Shown: positions 35,753 through 45,175, counted from the stretch's first letter. The stretch: DNA of 64,000 nt from Smaragdicoccus niigatensis DSM 44881 = NBRC 103563 (GCF_000380645.1 NZ_AQXZ01000017.1:124001-188000); one strand, 5' to 3'. Notes: a model not told the origin generated them from the sequence alone. Numbers and translations: made by a program.

Positions 35753-37282
35753 TCAGCTCAGAAGCGGGTTGACGAGGGGAAGTTCGGCGACGACTCGTGT
35801 GCCGTTGCCGCTCGGGCTTTCGACCGTGAGCCGACCACCGATCGCGGCGACCCGGTCGACGAGGCCACTCAAGCCTGAACCTGATGCCGGGTTTGCGCCG
35901 CCAATTCCGTCGTCGGCGACCTCGATCCGAAGGTGGCCGTCGAGTTGCGCGGCAGCGACGGAAGCCCCGGTCGCGTGCGCGTATTTGCCGACGTTGGCCA
36001 GCGCTTCTGCGGCGACGAAGTACGCAGTCGTCTCGACGTGTTCCGGGAAGCGGGCGTCGGGCGCACTGACAGTGACCGGCAGTTTTGCTCGTGTCGCCAA
36101 TTGGTTGAGGGCAGCCCCGAGGCCGTCGGTGGTGAGGACGGCCGGGTGGAGGCCGCGCGCGAGATCGCGCAATTCGGCGAGGGCTTCCTTGAGGCCTTCG
36201 GCGAGCTGCTGGTGTGCCGTGGCGAGCTCCGGCGCGGACATCGTCGCGGCCATGGATTCGAGCATCCGAACATCGAGGGCGAGAGCGACGAGCCGTTGTT
36301 GGGCGCCGTCATGGATATTGCGCTCGATTCGTTTGCGCGACGCGTCCGCAGCGGCGACGATCCGCGCACGGGATTCGCGCACTTCGCGCGCCATCTGCTG
36401 GCGTTCGGACAGCGTCGCCATCGCTTCGTTGAGCGAGGTCGCAACCGCGCCAAGCTCGTCAGCCCACGCTTCCGGAACAGGCTGCGTGTAGTCGCCGCGC
36501 TTGATGCGTTCGGTCGCGGCTTGGAGGTTCGCGAGGGGTGTGAGTACCGAGTGGGCGAACATGACCGTCACCGGAGTCCAGGCAACCAGTGCGAAAGCAG
36601 ACGTCGCCAGGATGACGATGATCGTGGACATCGTGATCCTGGTGCCGCTGGGCTGCGCGAGGACCGCACCGGTGGCGGTGGCGCCAATGCTGAGCGAAGG
36701 GATGAACATGATCAGGCGTGCGCGCAGCGTGACGGTCTGCGGCCCGGGTTGCGCGCCGAGACTACGCAGTTCCGTGAGGAACGGACGCACGATGGCTGCC
36801 GCGCCGTAGATGACTCCCGTCGCGGTCACCGAGGTGACCATGAGGACGCCCATCGCAGTGATGACCAGGAGTGGTATCTCGACGCCATAGACGTGTCCGA
36901 ATCCGATGAAGGCAGCCGGCGCGGCCCACACGGTCACCAGCACGAGGCCCTGCTGGGAGATCTTGATTGGCAGCGCAACAACGGCATCCCAGCCGGCCGT
37001 GAGATCGGCGCCGTGATCGAGGGCGCGCCGCAGTGGTGCGCAGGCCCGGATGGTCAGGAGCACCGAGCAAGTGCCGCTGATCGTGCAGATGACGGCGACC
37101 CAAAGACCGAGTCCGATCAGTTCACGGTGTGAAATTGGCTGCACTCGAAAGAGATTGAGCGTCGCACCTTCGCTGAGAACGAGCCCGAGCAGCCAGAACG
37201 TACCGGCGATGAGAGGCCACACCTTCCAGCCGAACCTGGCGTACAACCGGTCCGCAAGGTCGCGACGGGGAATCTCAACCAT
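35753..37282 (-). CDS. Membrane sensor histidine kinase HK6
   Basis: The protein has 509 residues. The signature ADRLYARFGWKVWP is followed by six predicted membrane helices. His324 lies in ERNIHDGAQQRL. The region after it is ARGLHPAVLTTDGLGAALNQLA, and the ATPase boxes are AEALANVGKYAHAT and ADDGIGGANPASGSG. It is the last gene of the HK9-HK8-HK7-HK6 operon; its ATG at 37282 overlaps the end of HK7 by 8 bases. Its loops between membrane helices are short, so no periplasmic sensor domain is present. Confidence 0.92.
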   Translation of the reverse strand: MVEIPRRDLADRLYARFGWKVWPLIAGTFWLLGLVLSEGATLNLFRVQPISHRELIGLGLWVAVICTISGTCSVLLTIRACAPLRRALDHGADLTAGWDAVVALPIKISQQGLVLVTVWAAPAAFIGFGHVYGVEIPLLVITAMGVLMVTSVTATGVIYGAAAIVRPFLTELRSLGAQPGPQTVTLRARLIMFIPSLSIGATATGAVLAQPSGTRITMSTIIVILATSAFALVAWTPVTVMFAHSVLTPLANLQAATERIKRGDYTQPVPEAWADELGAVATSLNEAMATLSERQQMAREVRESRARIVAAADASRKRIERNIHDGAQQRLVALALDVRMLESMAATMSAPELATAHQQLAEGLKEALAELRDLARGLHPAVLTTDGLGAALNQLATRAKLPVTVSAPDARFPEHVETTAYFVAAEALANVGKYAHATGASVAAAQLDGHLRIEVADDGIGGANPASGSGLSGLVDRVAAIGGRLTVESPSGNGTRVVAELPLVNPLLS

Positions 37283-38807
37283 TCGATTGCCACCCGTTCA
37301 GTGGGAGGTCGGCGGTGATGCGCGTCCCGCCGCTTTGCGGGCTGTCGACGGTGAACCGACCGCCGATAGCCGCGACGCGGTCGGCCAAGCCGCTGAGACC
37401 AGAGCCGTTGGACGCTGATGCGCCGCCCACCCCATCGTCAACGATCTCGATGCTCAGGTGGCCGTCTCGGCGGGTGGCGGTCACTGTCGCGGTCGTCGCC
37501 CGAGCGTACTTCGCGATGTTGGCCAGCGCTTCCGCAGAGACGAAGTAGGCCGTCGTCTCGATCTGTTCGGGGAAGCGCTCCTTCGGAACCGTGATCACCA
37601 CCGGAATCTTGGCTCGCGTCGCCAGTTGCTGCAACGCCGGTGCGAGTCCATCCGTGCTGAGGACCGCCGGATGAAGTCCGCGGGCAAGGTCGCGAAGTTC
37701 CGCGAGCGCCTCCTTGAGGCCTTCGGCGAGTTGTCGAACGCCGGCGGCCGCGTCTGCGCCGGACAACGTTGGAATCTGCGATTCGAGGAGGCGTGCATCA
37801 AGCGCGAGTGCGACAAGCCGTTGTTGGGCACCATCGTGGATATTGCGCTCGATGCGCTTGCGTGAGGCGTCCGAGGCGGCGACGATGCGGGCGCGCGATT
37901 CGCGGACTTCGCGAGCCATCCGCTGTCGCTCCGCAAGTCCCGCCATCGCTTCATTGATGGAGGTGGCGACGGCACCCAACTCGTCTCCCCAGGTCTCCGG
38001 CACGGGCTGTGTGTAGTCCGCGCGCTTGATGCGCTCGGTTGCGGCCTGGAGGTCCTTGAGTGGGGTCAGCATCGAGTGGGCGAACATGAATCCAATGGGC
38101 GTCCAGACCGCGCATCCGAATGCTGTGGTCACGATGATGACCGCGACCATCGACCACGTGACTCCACTACCCGTCGCCTGTGCGAAGCCTGCTCCGGTTG
38201 CGGTGGCACCGATGCTCAGTGTCGGGATGAGCAGCAGGAGGCGCGACCGCAGAGTCACCGTTTGAGAAGCGAGCGGAGCGCCGAGATCGTGGAGCACACC
38301 AAGAAAGGGGCGCACCAATGCGGTCCCGAAGTAGATCAACCCGGTACTAGCAGCTGCGGAGACCCCCAGCAGACCGAGCACCGGCATGAACAGGACCGGA
38401 ATCTGGAAGTGGTAGACGCGCCCGTATGCCATGACAATGGTTGGAATCCCCAAGGCGGCGGCAATCGAAAGGTGTGTCGCGACCATCTTGATGGGCAGCG
38501 AAATCACGGCGTTCCAGCCGCCGACGAGGTCTGCGCCGTTGTCCAGAGCGCGACGCAAAGGTGCGCAAAACCGGATGGTGACGAGAGTTGAGACACAACC
38601 GCCGATCACACACATGAGGCCCGCCAAGAGGGCGAGTCTGATGGCGGAGCCCGGGGGAGTCGGTTGGATACGCGCGAGGTTGAGCGAACACGCTTCGGTC
38701 ACCACTAATGCGAGCAGCCAGAACGTGGCGGAGGTGAACGGCCACACCTTCCAGCCGAACCGGGCATAAAGCCGGTCCGGGAGGTCGCGCCGAGGCGTGT
38801 CAGCCAT
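37275..38807 (-). CDS. Membrane sensor histidine kinase HK7
   Basis: The protein has 510 residues. The signature is PDRLYARFGWKVWP. His324 is in ERNIHDGAQQRL. The linker after the phospho-helix reads SQIPTLSGADAAAGVRQLAE. ATPase boxes are AEALANIAKYARAT and VDDGVGGASASNGSG. It overlaps HK8 and HK6 by 8 bases each. Together with HK6 and HK8 it begins with nearly the same residues (ADTPRRDLPDR here) and ends with the same LPLNG/LPVNG motif, so the operon looks like repeated duplication of one unit. Confidence 0.92.
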   Translation of the reverse strand: MADTPRRDLPDRLYARFGWKVWPFTSATFWLLALVVTEACSLNLARIQPTPPGSAIRLALLAGLMCVIGGCVSTLVTIRFCAPLRRALDNGADLVGGWNAVISLPIKMVATHLSIAAALGIPTIVMAYGRVYHFQIPVLFMPVLGLLGVSAAASTGLIYFGTALVRPFLGVLHDLGAPLASQTVTLRSRLLLLIPTLSIGATATGAGFAQATGSGVTWSMVAVIIVTTAFGCAVWTPIGFMFAHSMLTPLKDLQAATERIKRADYTQPVPETWGDELGAVATSINEAMAGLAERQRMAREVRESRARIVAASDASRKRIERNIHDGAQQRLVALALDARLLESQIPTLSGADAAAGVRQLAEGLKEALAELRDLARGLHPAVLSTDGLAPALQQLATRAKIPVVITVPKERFPEQIETTAYFVSAEALANIAKYARATTATVTATRRDGHLSIEIVDDGVGGASASNGSGLSGLADRVAAIGGRFTVDSPQSGGTRITADLPLNGWQSNG

Positions 38808-40329
38808 GGGGCGTTCCGTTCACGGGGAGATCCGCGGTGATTCGCGTTCCCTTGCCAGATTCGCTTTCGACAGTCAGCCGGCCGCCGATCGCCGCGACCC
38901 GGTCCGCGAGGCCGCTGAGACCAGAGCCGTTGGCGGCGAATGCGCCGCCGACCCCGTCGTCGGCGATGACGATGCTGAGTCGGCCGTTCACATGCGTCGC
39001 GGTCACGGTGGCGTGGGAGGCTCGCGCATATTTTGCGACGTTCGCCAAAGCCTCGGCTGCTACGAAGTAGGCGGTCGTCTCGACCTGTTCGGGGAGGCGC
39101 TCCGATGGTGCGTCGACGGAGACCGGGACCGCCGATCGGGTCGCCAACTGGGTCAGTGCCGGCCCGAGACCGTCCGTCGTGAGGATTGCCGGGTGGAGGC
39201 CGCGCGCGAGATCGCGCAGTTCTGCCAGCGCCTCTTTGAGCCCTTCGGCGATTTGTTGAACTGCGGCGATCGTTTCGTCGTCAGACATGGTCGGGATCTG
39301 CGACTCGAGCAGGCGGGCATCGAGCGTGAGTGCGACGAGACGCTGCTGAGCACCGTCATGAATATTGCGTTCGATCCGCTTTCGCGAAGCATCCGCCGCG
39401 GCGACGATTCGGGCGCGGGATTCGCGGACTTCGCGCGCCATCTGCTGGCGCTCGGATAGTCCGCGCATCGCCTCGTTGAGTGAGACCGCAACGGCGCCCA
39501 GTTCATCTGCCCACATCTCGACAATGGGCTGCGAATAGTCGCCGTGTCGGATTCGTTCCGTCGCAGCTTGGAGGTCGGCGATCGGAGTCAGCATCGAGTG
39601 CGCGAACATCGCCGTCACCGGAGTCCACATGAAGAGCGCGAAGGCCGAAGTCAGAGCGATCGCGACAATGGTCGATGTGGTGATTCCGATGCGGGTGGGT
39701 TGAGCGAACGCGGCGCCCGTCGCCGTGGCACCCACGCCGATCGGGATCAACAGGATCAAGCGCGTCCGCAGAGTCACGGTCTGCGAGCTCGGGAGTGCGT
39801 CGAGCTTCTTGTACAAGTCGGTGAGCAGCGGGCGGACGAGGACGGCGGCGCCATAGATCAGAACAATGACCGTGACCGCAGTGATCTGGCTGATGCCGAC
39901 GACCGCGTAGATCAGCAGCGGCACTCGGAAACCAAAGGCGTGCACAAAGCCGAAGATCACTGCGGGTGAGATCAAGACAAGCCCCACTGTCATGCTGCGG
40001 ATCGCGAAGCTCAGCGGGAATGAAACGGCTGCCTGCCATGCCGCCGCGAGGTCCTTTTGGGTGCGGGCGGTGCGCCGCAGCGGCGCCACCAATCGCAGTG
40101 CGATGAAATGCGCGACGACCCCGGCTATCCCGATCACAACTGCGACCAAGACGGCGAGAAAGATCGTTTCTCTCTCCGGAATCGGTTGCATTCGAACGAC
40201 ATTTAGCGTTGCGACCTCGCTCAGAATCAGTCCGAACGTCCACACCGCAGCGGCGACGAGGATCAACACCTTCCAGCCGAACCGGGCGTACAACCGGTCC
40301 GGAAGGCTCGGGTGTCGAGTCTCAGCCAC
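38800..40329 (-). CDS. Membrane sensor histidine kinase HK8
   Basis: The protein has 509 residues. The signature is PDRLYARFGWKV, but TM1 (LILVAAAVWTFGLIL) differs from the WPI-type in neighbours. His324 lies in ERNIHDGAQQRL. ATPase boxes are AEALANVAKYARAS and ADDGVGGAFAANGSG. The membrane portion has unusually many Val/Ile-rich segments (ITAVTVIVLIYGAAVLV). It overlaps HK9 and HK7 by 8 bases on each side. Its linker between the phospho-helix and ATPase contains SQIPTMSDDETIAAVQQIAE. Confidence 0.92.
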   Translation of the reverse strand: MAETRHPSLPDRLYARFGWKVLILVAAAVWTFGLILSEVATLNVVRMQPIPERETIFLAVLVAVVIGIAGVVAHFIALRLVAPLRRTARTQKDLAAAWQAAVSFPLSFAIRSMTVGLVLISPAVIFGFVHAFGFRVPLLIYAVVGISQITAVTVIVLIYGAAVLVRPLLTDLYKKLDALPSSQTVTLRTRLILLIPIGVGATATGAAFAQPTRIGITTSTIVAIALTSAFALFMWTPVTAMFAHSMLTPIADLQAATERIRHGDYSQPIVEMWADELGAVAVSLNEAMRGLSERQQMAREVRESRARIVAAADASRKRIERNIHDGAQQRLVALTLDARLLESQIPTMSDDETIAAVQQIAEGLKEALAELRDLARGLHPAILTTDGLGPALTQLATRSAVPVSVDAPSERLPEQVETTAYFVAAEALANVAKYARASHATVTATHVNGRLSIVIADDGVGGAFAANGSGLSGLADRVAAIGGRLTVESESGKGTRITADLPVNGTPHG

Positions 40330-41878
40330 TGGATGCCCACCCGTTTACTGGGAGATCCGCGACGATTCGCGTGCCCCTTCCAATCTCGCTGTCGACGGTC
40401 AGTCGGCCGCCGATCGCCGCGACGCGGTCAACCAGGCCGCTGAGTCCGGAGCCGCTCGTGGCGGATGCGCCGCCGACCCCGTCGTCGGCGATCTCGATGC
40501 TCAGGCGACCGTCTTCTTGCGCAGCCGTCACTGTCGCGCGTGACGCACGAGCATATTTCGCGACGTTGGCAAGTGCTTCTGCCGCAACGAAATAGGCCGT
40601 CGTCTCGATCTGCTCGGGGAAGCGATCTGGGGGAGCGGTGACCGAGATCGGAACCTTTGCCCGCGTCGCGAGTTGCTGCAAAGCGGGTGCGAGTCCGTCG
40701 GTGCTGAGTATCGCCGGGTGCAGACCGCGCGCCAGATCGCGCAATTCCGCCAGCGACTCCTTCAGGCTTTCGGCGAACTGTTCGAGTGCTGCGTTGATTT
40801 CATCGGTCGACATTGTCGGGGCGGTCTGCTGCAGCATTCGAACGTCGAGGGCCATCGCGACCAGACGCTGCTGGGCGCCGTCGTGAATGTTGCGTTCGAT
40901 GCGTTTGCGCGACCTGTCTGCGGCCGCCACGATTCGGGCGCGGGACTCCCGCACTTCCCGCGCCATCTGTTGGCGTTCGGAAAGCGCGCCCATGGCGTCG
41001 TTGAGCGAGCCGGCCACCGCGCCGAGTTCATCGGCCCACACCAGGGGTACGGGCCTTGTGTAGTCGGCCTTCTTGATGCGCCCGGTCGCGGCCCTGAGAT
41101 CGGACAGTGGTGTGAGGAGCGAGTGCGCGAACAGCACTGCGACTGGCGTCCAAAAGACAAACGCGAAGCATGCGGTCAGGAGAATCGAATAGACGGTGTC
41201 GGAGTCGATTCCAGCGCCCGCTGGCTGCGCCCACTCAGCTGCGCCAGATGCGGTACCGACGCTGAAGACGGGAATGAAAAGGAGCAATCGGGTCCGCAAG
41301 GACAATGACTGCGCGGCGGGCGTCCGGCCGTCCAGTCGCGGCTCCAGATCGGCCAGGACCGCACGCAGCAGGAGAGGTACCCCATAGGCCAGGGCGGTAA
41401 GGGTTGTGGCGGGAATGATGAGGCCGCCAAACGCGAACCAAAGCATCATGGGCAAGTCGTAGCCGTAGACGGCAAAGAAGCCGATCGCAATGCACGGCAG
41501 AGCCCACACAACGATGACAGCGACACCTCTCTTGATCAACCGACCGGGCAGGGCCACGGTGGTGTTCCATGCGGTCGCGGCTTCACTGCCATTCGAAGGC
41601 AAGGTCCGCAGCGATCGACATCCTCGGATTGCAGCGACCACGGACAGCAGCGCGCCGATCGAAAGCGTGAATGTGATCCAGAGGCACAGACCGATGTACT
41701 CATCGACAGGGGCGGCACGAACGCGTTGGGTGTTCCAGGCGCCCGCGATTGTCATCGCCAATCCGGAGGCCCACGGAATGGCAGAGGCGATCGGCCACAC
41801 CTTCCACCCGAACCGTGCGTAAAACCGTTCGGGGAACCCGCGTTTGGGGGTGTCCAAGGTCGGCGTGTCTGCGGACAC
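40322..41878 (-). CDS. Membrane sensor histidine kinase HK9
   Basis: The protein has 518 residues, with an N-terminal extension (SADTPTLDTPKRG) before the signature PERFYARFGWKVWP. His332 is in ERNIHDGAQQRL, preceded by DRSRKRI where others have DASRKRI. ATPase boxes are AEALANVAKYARAS and ADDGVGGASATSGSG. It is the first gene of the HK9-HK8-HK7-HK6 operon. The GTG at 41878 is placed by the promoter: TAGGGT, 5 bases, then GTGTCC, as in HK10 and HK11. Confidence 0.92.
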   Translation of the reverse strand: MSADTPTLDTPKRGFPERFYARFGWKVWPIASAIPWASGLAMTIAGAWNTQRVRAAPVDEYIGLCLWITFTLSIGALLSVVAAIRGCRSLRTLPSNGSEAATAWNTTVALPGRLIKRGVAVIVVWALPCIAIGFFAVYGYDLPMMLWFAFGGLIIPATTLTALAYGVPLLLRAVLADLEPRLDGRTPAAQSLSLRTRLLLFIPVFSVGTASGAAEWAQPAGAGIDSDTVYSILLTACFAFVFWTPVAVLFAHSLLTPLSDLRAATGRIKKADYTRPVPLVWADELGAVAGSLNDAMGALSERQQMAREVRESRARIVAAADRSRKRIERNIHDGAQQRLVAMALDVRMLQQTAPTMSTDEINAALEQFAESLKESLAELRDLARGLHPAILSTDGLAPALQQLATRAKVPISVTAPPDRFPEQIETTAYFVAAEALANVAKYARASRATVTAAQEDGRLSIEIADDGVGGASATSGSGLSGLVDRVAAIGGRLTVDSEIGRGTRIVADLPVNGWASSG

Positions 41879-41911
41879 ACCTAACCCTAAGTCCGCGGGC
41901 CGATCGGCCGA

Positions 41912-41927
41912 TCCGTGCTGGTACGGA
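41912..41927 (-). promoter_or_regulatory. Kinase-array operator and promoter of HK9-HK6
   Basis: On the plus strand the site reads TCCGTG-CTGG-TACGGA: an imperfect copy of the operator, mismatched only at the central pair. On the minus strand, 22 bases later comes TAGGGT, then 5 bases to the HK9 GTG at 41878. It is the least perfect site, with spacing conserved. Confidence 0.65.
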
Positions 41928-41929
41928 AT

Positions 41930-43510
41930 CTACGTCGTGATAAGCGATCCCGCGAGGGGCAGGTCTGCGGTGATGCGTGTCCCGCGGCCGATGGGGCTGT
42001 CGACCACGAGTACCCCGCCAATCGCCGCGACGCGGTCAGCCAATCCCACCAGTCCAGAGCCGGGATGCGGGCGGGCGCCGCCGATGCCGTCGTCCGTGAT
42101 TTCGATGCGAATCATTTCGTGTCGTTCACTCACGACGACCGCGGCATTGTTTGCATGCGCGTACTTGGCGATATTGGCGAGCGCCTCCGCGACCACGAAG
42201 TAGGCGGTCGTCTCGATCTGGTCGTCGAAGCGTGTCGGTGGAACGTCGACCGTGACAGGCACGCGTGCGCGGTTCGCCAGCTGTTGGAGAGCGGGGCCCA
42301 GCCCGTCGGTGGTGAGGACGGCGGGATGCAGGCCGTGGGCGAGGTCCCGCAGTTCAGCGAGTGTCCCCTTGACAGCTTCGGCGAGTTGGTCGAGCGTCCG
42401 TACCACCTCGTCGCAGCTCATCGTTGGCGCGAGAGACTGGAGCATGCGGATGTCCAATGTCAGGGCAACCAACTGCTGTTGAGCCCCGTCATGAATGTTG
42501 CGCTCGATCTTCTTCCGCGAGGCATCGGCCGCGGCCACGATGCGTGCCCGGGATTCGCGTACCTCATCTGCCATCTGACGGCGCTCGCTGAGCCCTCGCA
42601 TCGCCTTGTTCAGCGACGCTGCCAGTGATCCGAGTTCGTCCACCCAGTAATCGGGCACCGGCTGGCGGTAGTTGCCGTTTTCGATGCGTTCGGTGGCGGC
42701 GAGCAGATCGGAAAGTTGGGACTGCATCGATCGCGCAAACAAGAAGACCAGCGGGGTCCAGATGAGAAGCCCAAAGACCGCCGAAAAGGCGATCGTGAGT
42801 ATTGTGACGGCTCCGATGCCGCCTCCCTTGGGCAGGCCGATTACGGCTCCTGTAGTCGTAGTCGCCACGCTGAATACCGGGATGAGGAACGCGAGCCGGG
42901 TTCGTAGGGTCATCGTGTGCGACGGCGGCGGTTGTTCCAGCCGCGTCATGAGATCGGCAACAAACGGCCGTACCAGGATCGGGGTCGCGAACATGATGCC
43001 GGCGATCACGACCGGCAGGGTCATCGACGCACAGATCCACATGAAGACGAACGTGCGCGCGTCCGCTCGCAGAATTGCCGCCATCACGAACGAGCCGGGA
43101 ACCCCGACTCCAAACGCCAAGATGAGGCAGGTTCGGGTCATCCGCCGCGGCAGATGGACGATGGTTTGCCACTGGGCCAACAGGTCGGATTGTCCCGTGG
43201 GAGCCCGACGCAACGGCCCGGAGGCGCGCACGGTGTCGACGACGAGGAGCGGTACTCCGATGAAATACCAGAGGGTCTGGAAGGCGAGGAGCGTAACGAA
43301 AGTGCTGGTTGGTAGAAGCAGGAGACGACTGAACTGGAGCCAGATGCCGTAGAGCAGGGGGACGGCGGGAACCCAGGCGGCGGCCGCCGCTATCGGCCAG
43401 ACCTTCCAGCCGAAACGGGCATAGAGGCGATCAGGCACGGATAGTCGTCGCACGTGCTCGGTGCCGTTGTTTTCGTCGGCGTGACGCGACGGTGTGTCTG
43501 CCTTGGACAC
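41930..43510 (-). CDS. Membrane sensor histidine kinase HK10
   Basis: The protein has 526 residues. A 27-residue hydrophilic extension precedes the signature PDRLYARFGWKVWP. His340 is in ERNIHDGAQQQL, in which the last Arg is Gln. The preceding helix reads DASRKKI, shared with HK11. ATPase boxes are AEALANIAKYAHAN and TDDGIGGARPHPGSG. It is a single-gene unit with its own operator and promoter, transcribed towards HK9. The GTG start at 43510 is fixed by the promoter layout. Confidence 0.92.
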   Translation of the reverse strand: MSKADTPSRHADENNGTEHVRRLSVPDRLYARFGWKVWPIAAAAAWVPAVPLLYGIWLQFSRLLLLPTSTFVTLLAFQTLWYFIGVPLLVVDTVRASGPLRRAPTGQSDLLAQWQTIVHLPRRMTRTCLILAFGVGVPGSFVMAAILRADARTFVFMWICASMTLPVVIAGIMFATPILVRPFVADLMTRLEQPPPSHTMTLRTRLAFLIPVFSVATTTTGAVIGLPKGGGIGAVTILTIAFSAVFGLLIWTPLVFLFARSMQSQLSDLLAATERIENGNYRQPVPDYWVDELGSLAASLNKAMRGLSERRQMADEVRESRARIVAAADASRKKIERNIHDGAQQQLVALTLDIRMLQSLAPTMSCDEVVRTLDQLAEAVKGTLAELRDLAHGLHPAVLTTDGLGPALQQLANRARVPVTVDVPPTRFDDQIETTAYFVVAEALANIAKYAHANNAAVVVSERHEMIRIEITDDGIGGARPHPGSGLVGLADRVAAIGGVLVVDSPIGRGTRITADLPLAGSLITT

Positions 43511-43545
43511 ACTTCACACGCTACGAGAGATGCGATGTCTGTGGT

Positions 43546-43561
43546 TCCGTGCCCGCACGGA
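43546..43561 (-). promoter_or_regulatory. Kinase-array operator and promoter of HK10
   Basis: TCCGTG-CCCG-CACGGA is a perfect repeat, extended by one more base pair on each side (GTTCCGTG...CACGGAAC). On the minus strand 22 bases separate it from TAGCGT, and 7 more from the HK10 GTG. No Shine-Dalgarno sequence is seen. Confidence 0.75.
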
Positions 43562-43582
43562 ACGCCCAGATCCGAACGAGAA

Positions 43583-45139
43583 CTACAACGGCAGTTCGGC
43601 GACGATGTGGGTGCCTGATCCGATCGGGCTGTGCACGCTGAGTTTGCCGCCGATGGCGGCGACGCGGTCGGCCAGTCCGCTCAACCCCGATCCGGCGTGG
43701 GGAGTCGCGCCGCCGATTCCGTCGTCGACGACTTCGATGCGGAGTTGGCCGTCTAGTTCGTGCACCGTGACCGACGCCTTCGTGGCGTGGGCGTATTTGC
43801 CGATATTGGCGAGCGCTTCGGCGGTGACGAAGTAGGCGGTTGTCTCGACTTGCTCGGCGAAGCGCGTGGCCGGCGCGTCGATCGAAATCGGGACCCGGCC
43901 ACGAGCCGCCAACTGGTGCAGCGCCGGACCAAGCCCGTCGGTGGTGAGAACCGCGGGGTGCAGTCCGCGCGCCAGGTCACGTAGTTCAGCGAGTGCGTCC
44001 TTCAGACCCTCGGCGAGCTGTCGATGGGCTTGGGCGAGTTGGTCGGCGGTCATCGTTTGGGCGAGCGTTTCGAGTAATCGAGCATCGATTGTGAGGGCGA
44101 CGAGACGCTGCTGCGCACCGTCGTGAATGTTCCGCTCGATCTTCTTTCGGGAGGCATCGGCCGCGGCCACGATGCGGGCCCGGGATTCGCGTACTTCGTT
44201 GGCCATCTGTCGGCGTTCGCCGAGTCCGCGCATCGCCTTGTTCAATGACACCGCAAGGGAGCCGAGTTCATCGACCCAGTAAGCGGGGACCGGCTGGGTG
44301 TAGTCGCCTTTTTCGATGCGATTGGTGGCGGCGACCAGGTCGGAGAGTTGGGCTCGCATCGATCGCGCGAACAAGGACACCAGCGGAGTCCAGACGAGGA
44401 GTCCGACAGCTATCGCCACGACCATGGTGACGACGGTCGCGGCGTGGACACCGCTGCCCTTGGGCACGGCAATGACGGCCCCGGTTGCGGTGGTTGCCAC
44501 GCCGAATACCGGGATGAGAAACGCAAGTCGGGCGCGAAGGGTCATCGTCTGGGCTGGCGGGGGTTCTTCCAAACGCGTCAGGAGGTCGGCAACAAAAGGT
44601 CGCACCAGCAGTGGCGTCGCAAACATGAGTCCGGCGATGACTGTGGTCAAGGTCAAGATCGCACAGAGCCATACGAACACGTACACGTGAACATTGGCCC
44701 GCAGAATCTTCTGCATCACGAGCGAACCAGGTATCGCCAGGGCAAGCGCCATGAGGACGCAGGACCTGGTGATCCGCTGCGGCAGAAGGACAGTCGCTTG
44801 GAACTGGGTGACGAGATCAGACTGCTCTGCCGAGACGCGGCGCAGAGGCGCGCAAGCGCGCACTGTATCGGCGACGAGAAGCACCAGTCCGATCGGGAAC
44901 ACGACGGCATAAAGGACGGTGATTTCAATTAGCGTGCGATTCGCGAGCTGCAGGATCCGACTGATCTGGAACCAGACTGCGGCGAGCAAGAGAATGAGGA
45001 CCGTACACGTTACGGCCGCCGTGATCGGCCACACTTTCCAACCGAAACGCGCATACAACCGATCGGACAATCCGTGACCGGGCGCGTACTCGACGCTCGC
45101 CAGTGCGGCGGCGATCGCTGGGGGCGTGTCAGTGGACAC
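43583..45139 (-). CDS. Membrane sensor histidine kinase HK11
   Basis: The protein has 518 residues. A short acidic-neutral extension precedes the signature SDRLYARFGWKVWP. His339 is in ERNIHDGAQQRL after DASRKKI. ATPase boxes are AEALANIGKYAHAT and VDDGIGGATPHAGSG. The membrane half is close to that of HK10 (both have VRPFVADL between helices), so HK10 and HK11 form a recent pair. It is single-gene, at the right edge of the array, with its own operator. The GTG start is at 45139. Confidence 0.92.
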   Translation of the reverse strand: MSTDTPPAIAAALASVEYAPGHGLSDRLYARFGWKVWPITAAVTCTVLILLLAAVWFQISRILQLANRTLIEITVLYAVVFPIGLVLLVADTVRACAPLRRVSAEQSDLVTQFQATVLLPQRITRSCVLMALALAIPGSLVMQKILRANVHVYVFVWLCAILTLTTVIAGLMFATPLLVRPFVADLLTRLEEPPPAQTMTLRARLAFLIPVFGVATTATGAVIAVPKGSGVHAATVVTMVVAIAVGLLVWTPLVSLFARSMRAQLSDLVAATNRIEKGDYTQPVPAYWVDELGSLAVSLNKAMRGLGERRQMANEVRESRARIVAAADASRKKIERNIHDGAQQRLVALTIDARLLETLAQTMTADQLAQAHRQLAEGLKDALAELRDLARGLHPAVLTTDGLGPALHQLAARGRVPISIDAPATRFAEQVETTAYFVTAEALANIGKYAHATKASVTVHELDGQLRIEVVDDGIGGATPHAGSGLSGLADRVAAIGGKLSVHSPIGSGTHIVAELPL

Positions 45140-45175
45140 ACTTCGAACACTAGGGATTCAGGCAACGATCGGTGA

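Noticed and set aside
35933-37132. Long open frame on the plus strand opposite HK6 (and similar frames opposite HK1, HK3, HK5, HK9 and HK10)
   Set aside because: They are rich in Arg, Glu and Gly with no family motifs, and lie exactly opposite kinases whose domains are clear. They are by-products of high GC.
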